NCBI GenBank assembly: GCA_019918135.1
Contig: WBZZ01002624.1
Span: forward strand, 52,501-116,500
Reading direction: 5' to 3'
Source: Paulinella micropora
Taxonomy: Eukaryota > Cercozoa > Imbricatea > Euglyphida > Paulinellidae
DNA: 64,000 bases
Shown one piece after another: positions 10,519 through 20,167 of this stretch. Position 1 is the stretch's first letter; the number at the start of each line of letters is the position of its first letter. A program made the translations under genes and the position numbers. The notes under the pieces were generated by a model. The model worked only from the letters and a program-made list of their open reading frames with translations, was not told where the DNA came from and searched no databases.

Positions 10519-10866
10519 CTAGAACTTTAATGCGCCACGTCCGTTCTGCCTACCATATCCAAGTTTCGCGGCGGTAGAGCCTATACGAGACGCATATGGA
10601 ACCCCGACATCACCAAGCGCATTCGCAGTCTTTGAAATAATCTTGTTATCACGAAGAAATTTATTCACCGCCATTGCCGTCTTACCAACCTTTGCCCAGT
10701 TAATCTTACCGCCAGCCTGCCCTTTGCCTCCTTGCTTCTTCTTGCGACCAGACAATCTCGGACTTGTCCGAGATACTTTTTTACCTCCAGCCATGTTGGT
10801 GCTTGAGTTAATTGTTCGTTTGCCGATTGTTGGAATGACTTCAACACGAGATGTTTTTACTACCAT
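10519..10866 (-). CDS. Small basic core-like protein with a protease-type cleavage site
   Basis: 115 residues, rich in Lys, Arg and Gly. The N-terminus M-V-V-K-T-S-R-V-E-V-I-P-T-I-G-K-R is followed by N-M-A-G-G-K-K, which fits the adenovirus protease rule (M/I/L)-x-G-G-x. A basic G-R-K-K-K-Q-G-G-K-G run and a hydrophobic/Gly helix pair come next, and the end is G-R-G-A-L-K-F. By size, composition and processing site it resembles adenovirus core proteins such as pX/pVII (inference); packing of the element DNA is the likely job. A 12-residue insert after the cleavage site sets A apart from B (108 residues). Looks whole. Confidence 0.65.
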   Translation of the reverse strand: MVVKTSRVEVIPTIGKRTINSSTNMAGGKKVSRTSPRLSGRKKKQGGKGQAGGKINWAKVGKTAMAVNKFLRDNKIISKTANALGDVGVPYASRIGSTAAKLGYGRQNGRGALKF

Positions 10867-10927
10867 ATACTAGAAAGATTTAAAAAATCTTCCAGCAAAA
10901 AATCAAAAATAATTAATTCTAAAATTT

Positions 10928-11742
10928 TTACTTAAGACGATAAGCAAAATTTTTTCTTAACTCATCATCAACACTTGAAACATAAAGAAAATTAAATCTC
11001 TCCTTTGTTGCTTCGTGATACTTTTGAAGAAAGTAATCAAATCAAAAGATAAGTCTAAGTGTTTATACACGAGTTCCATTTTATCCTGAGACTGGCTTGG
11101 AAATATTAATAAATAATCTAACTGCTTAATGGCTTCTGGCCGTAGGTCGTTCAGATACTGACTTGACATCATCACCTTTGATTTATAGTGCCTATTCTTT
11201 TTTAACAAATCACTTACGGACTTGTCTCTTAATCCGCTCCCTAAATCATCCAAAACAGAAACAACCTCTGGAGAAATATACTTGCTGGGTCGTTCTTTTG
11301 GTGCCTCTGCGGCGCTCTGTTTCTTTTCTTTTCCAAAATAAAGAAATTGTGGCTTCTCTATTTCCACTTCATCTTTGATTTCTCCTTCTTGCTCTTCGTC
11401 TGGTTTGTTCAATTTGTCTAATTCGTAATCAATGACATTTACACCATCCGATTTAAGAAAGGTATAAATCGCCATTGGGTTGCCTCTGTTCTTAAAGTGC
11501 TTTACCATTGCTTTATAAATGTAGTCCTTGTGTATCGTTGAAGCGATAATGACAATACGAGTCTTTCTGTCTGTTGTCCGTTTCAGTATTTCAAAGAGTG
11601 CTGTCGTTTTCCCGCTCTTCTTACGGGCGAGTAGAAATATATTGGCATACGGCTCATTGAATAATTTATAACCCTTTGCTTTTTTATCTCCGTTTCCATC
11701 CTGCTTCACAGGCTTAACTTTGACGTTGTTTATCTTCATCAT
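10928..11742 (-). pseudogene. FtsK/HerA-type DNA packaging ATPase (A32-like), broken
   Basis: Genome-packaging ATPase. Walker A is seen as A-R-K-K-S-G-K-T-T near residue 40, and the Walker B strand as V-L-D-D-L-G near residue 165. Between them is a highly charged, variable loop (Pro/Glu/Lys). The homologue at 29209-30030 reads whole at 273 residues; this copy is interrupted about once towards its C-terminus. It is followed at 10 bases by the small conserved gene 11752-12114, probably co-transcribed. Confidence 0.85.
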
Positions 11743-11751
11743 TGCATATTA

Positions 11752-12114
11752 TTACCCGACGAATTCCAAACACACAACAATTCTTCCCGCTAAATTTCCT
11801 GTGTCAATATTTCCGCTGTCAGTTTCAAGGACTTTAAATGTATATTGCCCGTCAGTCCATCCGACAACACCCAAATTATAACCGAGGTTTGAAATGTTTG
11901 CTGTGGTGCTGTCCGCAAATGTTCCAATAATTCCAATTCTGTCCATATAAAGAATTCTGGTTTTCGTCTCTGTCTGGTCGTTCATATAGTGGATAAACTT
12001 AACATTCATTTTGGTGGGTGTGAATGACATTTGAATATTTTTATTAAATGTTTTGCTTCCTCCAGCAAAATCATTGCTCAGAAAAATAATCTTTTGGTAT
12101 TTGAACTCACTCAT
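11752..12114 (-). CDS. Small conserved beta-rich protein
   Basis: 120 residues, almost identical in A and B, which is unusual here and suggests strong constraint. The sequence alternates hydrophobic and polar residues (K-I-I-F-L-S-N-D-F-A-G-G-S, N-V-K-F-I-H-Y-M, R-I-V-V-C-L-E-F) as in a compact beta-sandwich. No signal peptide or membrane segment. Always directly upstream of the packaging ATPase. Not recognised; a small virion protein such as a capsid cement or vertex protein would fit (inference). Confidence 0.75.
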   Translation of the reverse strand: MSEFKYQKIIFLSNDFAGGSKTFNKNIQMSFTPTKMNVKFIHYMNDQTETKTRILYMDRIGIIGTFADSTTANISNLGYNLGVVGWTDGQYTFKVLETDSGNIDTGNLAGRIVVCLEFVG

Positions 12115-12161
12115 ACTATATAATATACATAGATTTTAAAAAATCTTTGATATATAAAAAA

Positions 12162-12411
12162 ATGATTTTAATATTCTTGTTTATGTGCTCAACTATTGCT
12201 CGGACTGCCTGCGACTTTTACTCACGGATAAGTGAAAAAAAAGAATATAAGTTGTGCTTATTGTATTCAAAAAGGTATAGATACTAAATTTAAATGTGTG
12301 TATAAGCCAATGTCAGATTGGTGTATTAGTTTTGATGAAGCCATTCCTTTAATGTGCTCAGGTAGTGATGCTTCATGGTATAAAATACACTTATACGAAT
12401 GTGATATTTGA
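12162..12411 (+). pseudogene. Secreted Cys-rich small protein, broken copy
   Basis: Homologue of the 84-residue protein at 28558-28812: a hydrophobic signal-like start (M-I-L-I-F-L-F-M-C-S) then A-C-D-F-Y-S-R-I-S-E-K-K and spaced cysteines. It is coded opposite to its neighbours in A as in B. Interrupted about once here. Confidence 0.55.
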
Positions 12412-12502
12412 GAATTTCACTCTCGCGCTGTCGCACTCCCGTTTATTCTCAAACATCGTAAACAGACAAAAAAATTAAAAATGGGAGACGATGTTTATCA
12501 AT

Positions 12503-12522
12503 ATCTCAAACAAGTTTGAGAT
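12503..12522. terminator. Intergenic hairpin ATCTCAAAC-AA-GTTTGAGAT
   Basis: Perfect 9-bp stem, 2-base loop, in the gap between the Cys-rich gene and the convergent membrane-protein gene. The same arms with loop AT occur at 17122-17141. A 3'-end or binding-site role is inferred. Confidence 0.5.
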
Positions 12523-12529
12523 TACGAGT

Positions 12530-12560
12530 ATGAGCGAAGCGAATGAGAGTGAAGTTGATA
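12530..12560. repeat. 3'-flanking repeat ATGAGCGAAGCGAATG..., copy 2
   Basis: A 31-base motif found also at 5533-5563 with one difference. Both copies lie just downstream of the stop of a minus-strand gene (membrane protein here, major capsid there). The end of the motif, GAAGTTGATAAATATCA, also follows the polymerase stop at 3272-3288. A shared transcript-end signal is plausible. Confidence 0.6.
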
Positions 12561-12564
12561 AATA

Positions 12565-12915
12565 TCACTTCTTTGAAGAAGGTGATGGAAGGCAAATGCC
12601 AATCAATAGTGTTAGGATTCCGACATAAGTATTAGCGACCTCACAAGGCAAGTTCTTTTCAGATAGCCTTACGATACAAAGGGTTATAATGGAGATAATG
12701 ATACCCATTTGAAATAAGTATTTAATAAGTCGGCTGTCTGTCGGTCTGTTTTTTATACAACAACAATTCCAGTTATCTTCTAATTCGTGCTCTACTTTTT
12801 TTTCCTCAGTCTTTAGTTCTACTTCAAGAACACGAGACTTTAATTCTGGAGTTAGTTCGCCATCCATATCCATAATAGGCGGTGGTCTATGAAGTCTGGT
12901 TGTATTATTAGCCAT
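12565..12915 (-). CDS. Single-pass or hairpin membrane protein
   Basis: About 116 residues from the ATG at 12915; upstream non-ATG codons are ignored. The N-terminal 70 residues are soluble and charged (R-L-H-R-P-P-P-I-M-D-M-D-G-E-L-T-P). A W-N-C-C-C-I-K cluster is followed by two hydrophobic segments, about 72-90 (Y-L-F-Q-M-G-I-I-I-S-I-I-T-L-C-I-V) and about 100-112, and the end is Ser/Lys. The start overlaps the fiber stop by 8 bases in A and 11 in B, so it is coupled to the fiber. It could be a virion membrane or egress protein; no family recognised. Nearly identical in B. Confidence 0.7.
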   Translation of the reverse strand: MANNTTRLHRPPPIMDMDGELTPELKSRVLEVELKTEEKKVEHELEDNWNCCCIKNRPTDSRLIKYLFQMGIIISIITLCIVRLSEKNLPCEVANTYVGILTLLIGICLPSPSSKK

Positions 12916-15900
12916 TGGTTGGATATACAACGGCTCGTATTTCTGCTAGTTGGTTGGTTAAATCTTGTAATATATTAAGTAAAGTTTTATTTTCTTTTTC
13001 TAAATTAACTACCTTTTCTGCCATGTGTTGAAATCCGCTGACCAATATCGGTATAAAACTTGTATATGTTATGCCTTCAAGGTAGCCTTCACCATCTTCT
13101 GCTTTCATTCCACTTTCAGACACAAATTCTGGAAATATTTTTTTAACTTCATCAGCAATAAATCCGTGGTTCTTTTTTTCTTTCTTCTCGTCTGACTTCA
13201 AATAATATGAACAACAATTTATTTTCATTAGTTTCTCGCAACAATCCCCGCAGTCTAATGTTTTAATATCTGATTTTCATCTCCTGTCAGAGGAGTTTGT
13301 CCAAGCACCATTAAGCGGAATATAATTATAACTGCCTGACGGCTCGCTTGAAGAGTTTGAAGTAGTCCAAGCGTGAAGCAAACCAGTAGATGAAACAATT
13401 GCTCCATAATTCGTATATCCTCCTGATTTAAAAAATAGTTGTGGGTCGTTAGTAGCGGCGGGTCTTCGTCTTATTATTAGAGAACCGCTTGATGTCGTTG
13501 GAAGAGTTATTCCACCATCTGCTTGAAAGGCACCTTTGTTCCACAAAAATCCATCGCTCCCTCTTAATGACATTAAAGCAACATCATTGGCATTTTCCCA
13601 CACAAAACCGTGGGTCGTGTCCGCACTCGATCTAAATCTTACGGCATAACTACTAAATCCATTTCCTGCTGGTGCCGTTCCTGTTCCACTTAATGCTTTA
13701 TTCGCCCCAGATTGTGCCATATAAATCCCCCAGCCTGGGTCAGTAATATTCCAAATATATATTCCTCTGGTGCTTCCTCCATTTGTTTGTCCCTGAATTC
13801 CTATTTTTGCTCCACTTGTATTTGTTGCTGATGTCAGTGTGCCAGTATATGTAATCCCCGCATTTGCTGTTATTAATCCGCTTGCGGTTGCCGTTGTTGT
13901 TGATATACTCGCATTTGCCGTTATTAATCCACTCGCGGTTAGTGTCGTCGTTGATATACCCGCGGTTGAAGTAATTGTCGTTCCAGTTATTGTTCCGCCA
14001 TTTGTTATGTTGTTTGAGTTCATATCTAAGGCACCATAAAACCGCATACCGCCAGCATTGTTAAAACGGACAATGTCAGACGAAGCACTTTTATTATCCA
14101 AAAGTTTTGAAATATAAAGTCCCGCCCCTTTTACATCAGATGCTACATTCGTAAATACATAACCTCGTTGGTTCGCGGTTCCACTTGTAGCAGTATTTAG
14201 AGTAAATAAGAAATACTGATAATCACCTGATGTCTGTGAAAAGAATATATCTCCTCCATTTTGGTTTAATATCCTCGCACCATTATATATTATATTTCCA
14301 CCATTAGTGATAGTTTGATTATTAAAATCAGCATTGTTCGTTAAAGTTAGATATTTTATCGTAGTGCTCGCACCATTAAATGTTTTACTTCCTGTTATGG
14401 TTTGGTCTGTTGTTAGTTTTACATTTTGCCCGTCCAATGTATCTACATAACTTTTGTTTGCTCCATCGGCCGCTAATGTCGGAGTTCCAAGGTTGGCCAT
14501 TTTGCTACTATTACAATCTAGCCCCGAAGCATTTACCCAACCGACGATTGCCCCGTCAATAATAAAACTTACTTTTTTCGCATTTATTTCAAAGTTATAA
14601 TTTACGCCCGTGCCCATATCAAGGCATCCGATAGTTCCTATATTGGCTGTGGAGTTAAAAACCACGAATGTTCCTTTTGTTGTCGCATTCGTTGAATTTC
14701 CAGTTATTTCAAGGGCACTGCTAAATGTCTTAATTCCTGCTATGGTTTGGTTTCCTGAGGTTTTAACCGCCGAAGTATCAAGAGTAGAAACATCCACACC
14801 ATCAACAAGATTCACATTTGTTATGCTTTGGTTTCCCATATTTAGCCCTCCCGTCATACTAGCAGTGCCGTCTAATCTAAGAAAGGGTGATGCCACATTT
14901 CGCCATTGTCCAGTGCTATAAATGAGTAGTTGATTACCTGATGCTGTTGTTATAATGACATCGCTATGTGTATCAATACTCCCACTTGCCGACACTTTAG
15001 CCGTGTTCGTATCGTGCTCTGATAGCCAAGTTGTGATAGACCTACCATTTAGTTGATTTACATTTGTTATGCTTTGACTTTTCATATCAAGACCAGCACT
15101 CGCATTTATTATACTGCTAAATGTCTTAATACCCGCTATGGTTTGGTCTCCTGTTAGTTTAACGACTGAAGTATCAAGGGCAGAAACATCAATACCATCA
15201 ACATTACCAACATTTGTAATAGCAAAACCACCCATATTTAAACTGCCCGTCATAGCCGTTGTGCCATCTTTGGCTAGTTTCGTATCGGTATATGCTTTCG
15301 TTGAAGCATCACCATCGTAGAATGGTGCTGGAAGTCCGCTGATTGCTGTTGTGCTGTTAAAATTTAAAACATTGCTCGTCAATGTTATTCCACCCCCTGT
15401 TGTTGGAGCAAGAAGTATGGAAGAACCAACAATGCTTAGTGGATAGCCCGTTGCTCCACCTGCCTCCGACGAATAAATAGAACCCATATTATTGTTGTAA
15501 TTGAAGAATAACTTACCCGTGTTTAATGGATTTGAATCTTTTACACCCAAATAAGTAGTAAATATTTTGTTTCCTGTTATGGTTTGGTCTCCTGTTAGTT
15601 TAACCACAGAAGTATCAAGGGCAGAAACATCAATACCATCAACATTGCCTACATTTGTAATCGCAAACCCTCCCATATTTAATCCCGCTGTCATACTGGC
15701 GGTGCCGTCTAGTCGTAGAAAAGGTGAAGCAACATTTCTCCACTGGCCTGTGCTATAAATGAGTAGTTGGTTATCGGCGGGTGTGCCCGTAATTAACACA
15801 TCGCTGTGTGTATTAATTGAGCCATCCGCGGACACTTTATCATTATTGTCTTCGTGCTCAGATATCCAAGTATCAACATCTTTCGTATTTAATAAATTAA

Positions 15901-16462
15901 CTCCTGTTATATTCAAATTACCGCCCATACTAATGTTGCCGAATTCATCAACATTTATCGGAAAGGTTTTATTTACCCAGTTTATTGAGTTATATGTTAG
16001 ATAACTACTCATCGCCACTGGTGTAGTAATGACTACATCAGAGAGTGTATCAATTGAACCAAGGGTTGTATTCTTCCATTTGCCTTCTACATCATTATAT
16101 GTTAAGTATTGTCCAACCAATGGTGCGGATATGTTTGTATCTATGAGATTGTATAGACTGGTTTGGTGAGGATTACTTGTATTGGAGCGGTGTTGAGTTG
16201 AGGCTTTGACTTCGTCGTTGTCTCTCACTCGTTGCTCTGTATAGTATAAATTTTTTCCTTCTTTAATGTCAGTTGTTGATTTTAAAGCGAGCCGTGTATC
16301 AAAGCGGTTATCAGTGAAATAAAGATTTATCGGGTCTGCATCTTCTGGCACTCTGTCTGTATTCAGACCAATAATATTAGTGTTGGTAAGGTCTAAGTTT
16401 TTTATGTCTAGACTATCAACTGCAATTTCTGACAAGCCTAAGAGTGATTTATATTGACTCAT
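12908..16462 (-). pseudogene. Phage-like fiber with S74 chaperone domain (A1), broken
   Basis: Very long fiber related to 24642-28229, slightly shorter. The N-terminus M-S-Q-Y-K-S-L-L-G-L-S-E-I-A-V-D and the N-L-Y-F-T-D-N-R and L-T-G-D-Q-T-I repeats match the B protein closely. The 130 residues or so before the C-terminal domain are completely different from B, then homology resumes at S-S-D-R-R. The C-terminal domain is the peptidase S74/intramolecular chaperone that trimerises and then cuts itself from phage fibers. Interrupted about once. It overlaps the membrane-protein gene downstream and faces a divergent gene at 16530. Confidence 0.85.
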
Positions 16463-16489
16463 GTTATATTATGTAATTAAATATTTATT

Positions 16490-16529
16490 ATTTATTAAAA
16501 ATACTAAAATATAAAAATCTTAGTATAGA
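16490..16529 (+). promoter_or_regulatory. Conserved AT-rich promoter of the acidic/basic gene
   Basis: The 35 bases before the ATG, with AAATACTAAAATAT and ATCTTAGTATA, are nearly identical in A and in B (24406-24440, minus strand), although flanking intergenic DNA is not. Conservation right up to the start codon points to a promoter with a very short leader. Confidence 0.6.
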
Positions 16530-17048
16530 ATGCCATCCCCTGAAGCAAGTCGTAAGAACTGGGGTAGTGCTGTGGAAGGAATAAAAGCGAAAGCGAAACA
16601 ACGAAAGATGGAACATGCTAAAAATGTTTTGGCGCAATACCGAAATGCTGTAAAGCAAGAAGATGAAGATATGGAGGAACGAATAAAACAAATTGAAGAA
16701 AAGAACTTGGCTAATGATATTATTACTGAACATGATAATGATAGCCCAGAGGAGAAGAGTGAGAGCGAAGATGAGGTTGATTTCACTGATATCATTGCCG
16801 AAAAGATGGCGAAAATGAAAATCAAAAGAGCGAAAGCGGAAACTAAGAGAGCGAAGAAGAGTAAGAAGCCAGAGCCTGAGCCAGAGAGTGAAGAAAGTGA
16901 AAGCGAAAGTAGCGACGAAGAAGAACCGAAGCCTAAGAAGGGGAAAGGAAAAAAGTCTAGTAGTGTGAGTGTAAAAGTATATAATCAGTCTTCAGGTGCT
17001 AAGAAAGAAAAAAGTGATGATGTCTCACGGATGTTTCTTAAATTTTAA
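16530..17048 (+). CDS. Charged acidic/basic low-complexity protein
   Basis: 172 residues, starting M-P-S-P-E-A-S-R-K-N-W-G-S-A-V-E-G. The first half is helical and basic with a likely coiled coil. The middle holds D-F-T-D-I-I-A-E-K-M-A-K-M-K-I. The second half alternates basic runs with P-E-P-E-P-E-S-E-E-S and poly-Glu/Ser stretches, then a Lys/Gly patch and a short hydrophobic C-terminus. Divergent from the fiber gene, with a shared promoter region. Not recognised; a scaffold, chaperone or nucleoprotein role would fit the composition. Looks whole; B homologue at 23902-24405. Confidence 0.65.
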   Translation: MPSPEASRKNWGSAVEGIKAKAKQRKMEHAKNVLAQYRNAVKQEDEDMEERIKQIEEKNLANDIITEHDNDSPEEKSESEDEVDFTDIIAEKMAKMKIKRAKAETKRAKKSKKPEPEPESEESESESSDEEEPKPKKGKGKKSSSVSVKVYNQSSGAKKEKSDDVSRMFLKF

Positions 17049-17070
17049 ATGATATTTATGAGCATCGCTT

Positions 17071-17119
17071 TCATCCAATGTTGAATTTTAAATAAAAATC
17101 AACATAACGCTCATTTTCG
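17071..17119. repeat. Intergenic repeat, inverted copy 2
   Basis: Reverse complement of 10450-10497 with about one difference. It begins CATCCAATGTTGAATTTTAA and ends CGCTCATTTTCG. It stands between the acidic/basic gene and the DUF5754-like gene. Confidence 0.85.
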
Positions 17120-17121
17120 CA

Positions 17122-17141
17122 ATCTCAAACATGTTTGAGAT
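17122..17141. terminator. Intergenic hairpin ATCTCAAAC-AT-GTTTGAGAT
   Basis: Same 9-bp arms as 12503-12522. It lies between the convergent genes 16530-17048 and 17230-17487, where a bidirectional stop would be useful. Confidence 0.5.
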
Positions 17142-17229
17142 ATTCATAAACATCGTCTGCTGTTAAAGTATAAACGATGTTTGAAAAACACACGGGAGCG
17201 GTAGCGGGAGTGTGAATTTGCAAATATCA

Positions 17230-17487
17230 TTACCAAAGATAGTGATAAGAATAATAATTCGCATACTCTGGATTATTATAAGTTAATTCACCTTTTGAAT
17301 TTTTTATAGCCTTTGCTCTCATTCTGTATTTTTTTCTTCTTTCTTTATCTAAATGGTCTAAATGTGAATATAGCCCTATGCGGTCTTTATAATGTTCATA
17401 TCTAGTATCTCCAAAATTAATAACCTTACCTTTTGGACTAATTACTTTATATTTTTTATTCTTAACATCGGATTTTGAAAATCTCAT
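17230..17487 (-). CDS. DUF5754-like small protein
   Basis: 85 residues. K-Y-K-V-I-S-P-K-G-K-V-I-N-F-G-D-T-R-Y followed by Y-S-H-L-D-H-L-D-K-E-R-R-K-K-Y and a C-terminal Y-Y-S-Y-H-Y-L-W matches a short family of unknown function that I know from large algal viruses and phages (DUF5754 type). Only 10 bases separate its ATG from the divergent integrase ATG, so they share one AT-rich promoter. No counterpart at this place in B. Function unknown. Confidence 0.65.
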   Translation of the reverse strand: MRFSKSDVKNKKYKVISPKGKVINFGDTRYEHYKDRIGLYSHLDHLDKERRKKYRMRAKAIKNSKGELTYNNPEYANYYSYHYLW

Positions 17488-17497
17488 TGTATATAAT

Positions 17498-18501
17498 ATG
17501 CCTGATTTAGACCATAAACATACAATTATTAATAATCAAAATGCGGATAGCCAATTAGAGGACACTCCTACGGGAGAAGTAGTTAAAACAAAAGAAGAAG
17601 AAGCCCTTGAAATTCACCACCAGAAAAAGAACCCAAAAATATGGAACACGATATGGGTTGATAAACCATTAGACCAAGCTTTTCTTGACTTGGCGGATAT
17701 GAGTAAGATAAAAGATAAGAAAGGCAATAAGGGCTATGCTTGGATGCTTGTTTGGATTGATTGTCATTCAAGATATTTAATAATTATTCCACTAAAAAAT
17801 AAAACGGCAAAAGAAGTATATTATGCTTTGAAATCTATACCTTATAAACCAAAGTCAATTACAACTGACAGCGGAGGAGAATATAAAGGTGCTACTCGTG
17901 ATTATTTTATTGAAAATGGAATAAACACGATGTCGTTGAAGTTGGCGACCATAGAGCGCTTGCTGTTGTTGATAGAGTGATAAGAAGTATTAGGAGATGG
18001 CTTGACCTTTTATTTGAAACTAATAGAAATTTTGACTGGGTAAGTTATATTCAAGACTTAGTCAATGCGTACAATCATAAAGTTCATAGAGGAATTCAAG
18101 CCAAACCTGTGGATGTCTTTGCTAGAAGAGACAAGAATAAACAGAAAATCACACGTGATAATTTAATTGATGAATTTAATGTTGGCGATAGCGTAAGAAA
18201 GGAAAACAAAAGGAATGTTTTTTCAAAAGGCTGTAAGACTTTCAGCAAGATTATTTATAAAGTCAAAGGACGTTCTGGCTTCAAAATCATACTAAATAAC
18301 GATGAGTTGGTAAGCCCTCGTGATTTATTGAAAACTGAATTTAATAAACCAATTGACGAAGAAAAAGATATGAAAGAGCAAACCAAAGAAGTTATTAAAG
18401 AGAAAAAGACAAAAGAATTATTAAAAAGAGAAGACATTCAACCAGAGAATGTCAGGACTTCAAAACGAGAAAAAAAGGCAAAAGTAATATTGGATTTGTA
18501 A
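17498..18501 (+). pseudogene. int: Retroviral-type (rve) integrase, first A copy, broken
   Basis: Catalyses element integration. Core motifs are L-D-L-A-D-M, then I-T-T-D-S-G-G-E-Y, then V-D-R-V-I-R-S-I-R-R, i.e. a DDE/D-type triad. The C-terminal half has an SH3-like strand pattern and a Lys-rich tail. An N-terminal zinc domain is not obvious. This copy is interrupted about once; the duplicate at 39359-40363 reads whole with 334 residues. Confidence 0.9.
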
Positions 18502-18533
18502 GCAAAAAAATAAAAGGCTCTATTAGACAATAA

Positions 18534-18599
18534 GCGACTTCCTTAGGAATTGAACCCGCAACCTAAAATCTCAACGACTACGTCGAACCCATTAGTCGC
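18534..18599 (-). other. tRNA-like sequence (degenerate)
   Basis: On the minus strand, 66 bases run from GCGACTA to AAGTCGC, whose ends pair over six bases, and contain GGGTTCAATTCC, a good match to the tRNA T-arm/box B consensus. The D-arm and T-stem pairing are poor, so it is not a convincing functional tRNA. A tRNA-derived remnant or chance structured spacer. The copy at 40396-40461 is unchanged. Confidence 0.25.
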
Positions 18600-18654
18600 T
18601 TCGCCTAATAAGCCTACTAGCGACATGGGAAAAATGGTATTTGAAGTATTAACG

Positions 18655-18685
18655 TAAGTCTATTTTTTAGAAAAAAATAGACTTA
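18655..18685. terminator. 14-bp A/T-rich hairpin after the integrase
   Basis: Arms TAAGTCTATTTTTT and AAAAAATAGACTTA with a 3-base loop, between the integrase and the next co-directional gene. A stop or RNA-end signal is likely. Confidence 0.4.
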
Positions 18686-18718
18686 TTCTAGAAAATTCTA
18701 TTTCCGTGAATATGTCTT

Positions 18719-18797
18719 TGCGACACCAAAACACGGCGGTGTCGCAGTGTCGCAGAGGTTGCGACAGAATTTCACTTTTTTGTCGCAGTGTCGCAAA
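18719..18797. promoter_or_regulatory. TGTCGCA iteron cluster before the coiled-coil gene
   Basis: Within 80 bases directly ahead of the ATG at 18805, TGTCGCA occurs four times forward and TGCGACA twice inverted. TGCGACACC (18719-18727) pairs perfectly with GGTGTCGCA (18738-18746). The density suggests a protein-binding operator or a terminal replication element; unchanged in A2. Confidence 0.6.
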
Positions 18798-18804
18798 AAA
18801 AAAA

Positions 18805-19334
18805 ATGGACTTAATTCCGAGCAGAACCAAAACTAAATCAGATTGGTTTGAGGAATATGAAATTCGTAGAACAAGTAAGGATAGACTAAATAAGGATAAA
18901 ATAATATGCGAAGAAAGAATTTCTAAAAATAGACAAAGAAATTGCTCGTCTCGTTGAAAAGAAACAACCAGACATAATAAAACTAGAGGCGGTTAATGAG
19001 ATGTTGCAACGATTGAGTATTGAAAATAATGAAGTAGAGGCAGATAAACTTTTTAGAATGAGACAAAAGAAATTGGAAAAAAAAAATAAACAAAGAACGC
19101 GATAATTTCTATAAGTGGAAAAATGACAATCGTGGCCAACTTTCCGCTATTGTCATGAATAAAATTCTCGTTGGTATTGAGAACGAGCATTTATCGTTTA
19201 ATGCTTCGTTTAACAAATATTCAAGCGATGGTATTAACGAGCACGTAAATGATAGTATTAACATTAAACGAGAACACAATAGAAACATGCACAGAGTCTA
19301 TAGAACCGAGAGTGTTAGTAGCAACTCGGATTAA
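18805..19334 (+). pseudogene. Coiled-coil protein at the integrase end of A, broken
   Basis: Starts M-D-L-I-P-S-R-T-K-T-K-S-D-W-F-E-E-Y, continues as a long charged coiled coil and ends in an Asn/Ser-rich tail with E-S-V-S-S-N-S-D. No family recognised. It holds the slot of the similarly built gene of B (21464-21937), but I see no clear sequence match. Interrupted about once or twice in both A copies. Confidence 0.5.
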
Positions 19335-20012
19335 AAAAGACTTCGTGTCAGTTGATTTTGGAATTATCCAAAACAACAATAATGGTTTTCTTAAAAACCA
19401 AGGGGTTTAACACCCCACCCTAATTCAAAGGAATTTCTATTACACATGCTTTTTGGTGTGTGTAATAGAATATGGGAGAGCCGAATGAAGTAGCAGACGA
19501 ACTCGGCGAAATCAACATCGCTGGGGATGGTACGTCCTAACTCTATTGTAATCTCTTTAATGATAATTAATATGATTGTATGTTTTTGGAAGTCATGGGG
19601 CGAGCTTGAACCTGAAGCCTCTGCGGAGTTTAAGAACCCAAAGATAGTTAGGGTTCCAAGGGAATTCGCTCAACTTGATAGGAAAAAATAACTTCTTTTC
19701 ATGCCGAGCGAAAATATTTCGTTCGAAACCCCGTGCAGAGAACTGATAATTATTCGTTCGCGTGGGTTGAGAGAGATGAAACCATGAAAAACCCCAGACA
19801 GAAAAATTTCTTTCTTGCTTCTCGTGGTAAGGAGGAGGAGGAAATTCTCGTCTTTCCTTCGCTGTCAGCCTTGACGAAGAAGGTTGGCGGCGATGAAGGT
19901 TCTATCAATTGGGTTGTCCCACTTGAGTTGTAAAAGTCTATTTTCCAAAAAGGGGCTTATTTTATTAAATAAGGGTTTTTCGGTCATCTTTTATTTTTTC
20001 TCTCAGTGCTCA

Positions 20013-20036
20013 AATCTATAATCTAGATTATAGATT
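20013..20036. repeat. 24-bp perfect palindrome
   Basis: A self-complementary stretch centred on TCTAGA, with arms AATCTATAATCT and AGATTATAGATT. Same at 41882-41905. It lies close to the presumed right end of A. Confidence 0.9.
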
Positions 20037-20101
20037 GTGGGCTCTTTGGGGTGTTTTGTGCTCTTGTATTGATTGTGCGGGAGATTAGGAAGGAAGGGCA
20101 A

Positions 20102-20156
20102 ATCGTTTTTAAAAGCGTCGTTTTGAGGCACGAAAAAACGACCTTAAAAAAACGAT
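20102..20156. repeat. Imperfect inverted repeat near the A/spacer border
   Basis: ATCGTTTTT ... GTCGTTTT faces AAAACGAC ... AAAAACGAT around a short loop. It is the last structured sequence before the GA microsatellite and may mark the element edge. Confidence 0.6.
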
Positions 20157-20167
20157 ATTATACTACT

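Larger units (their letters stand above)
1..20160 (+). mobile_element. Polinton/Maverick-type element A1 (left end outside window)
   Basis: A virus-like DNA element with protein-primed polymerase, rve integrase, adenovirus-type protease, packaging ATPase and two capsid proteins, which together define Polintons. The polymerase end lies at the left window edge, so the left terminal repeat is not seen. The right limit is approximate: the last element-like gene stops at 19334, and a palindrome and a long inverted repeat follow up to about 20156 before microsatellite DNA begins. No terminal repeat could be matched because its partner is missing. Most genes look whole; about seven of eighteen are interrupted, the polymerase several times. 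It is probably a young but decaying copy. Confidence 0.9.
19335..20160. other. Terminal region of A with hairpins and short frames
   Basis: No convincing gene. Three hairpins stand in a row at about 19384-19470: GGTTTT/AAAACC, GGGGT/ACCCC and a perfect 12-bp stem TTCTATTACACA/TGTGTAATAGAA (19435-19446 with 19459-19470). An ATG opening M-G-E-P-N-E-V-A-D-E-L follows at 19472 and soon meets a GTACGT donor-like site. A later open stretch (about 19733-19933) ends in an HTH-like L-S-A-L-T-K-K-V-G-G-D-E-G-S-I-N-W-V. These may be exons of one small gene, but no consistent splice pair was found. Confidence 0.4.
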
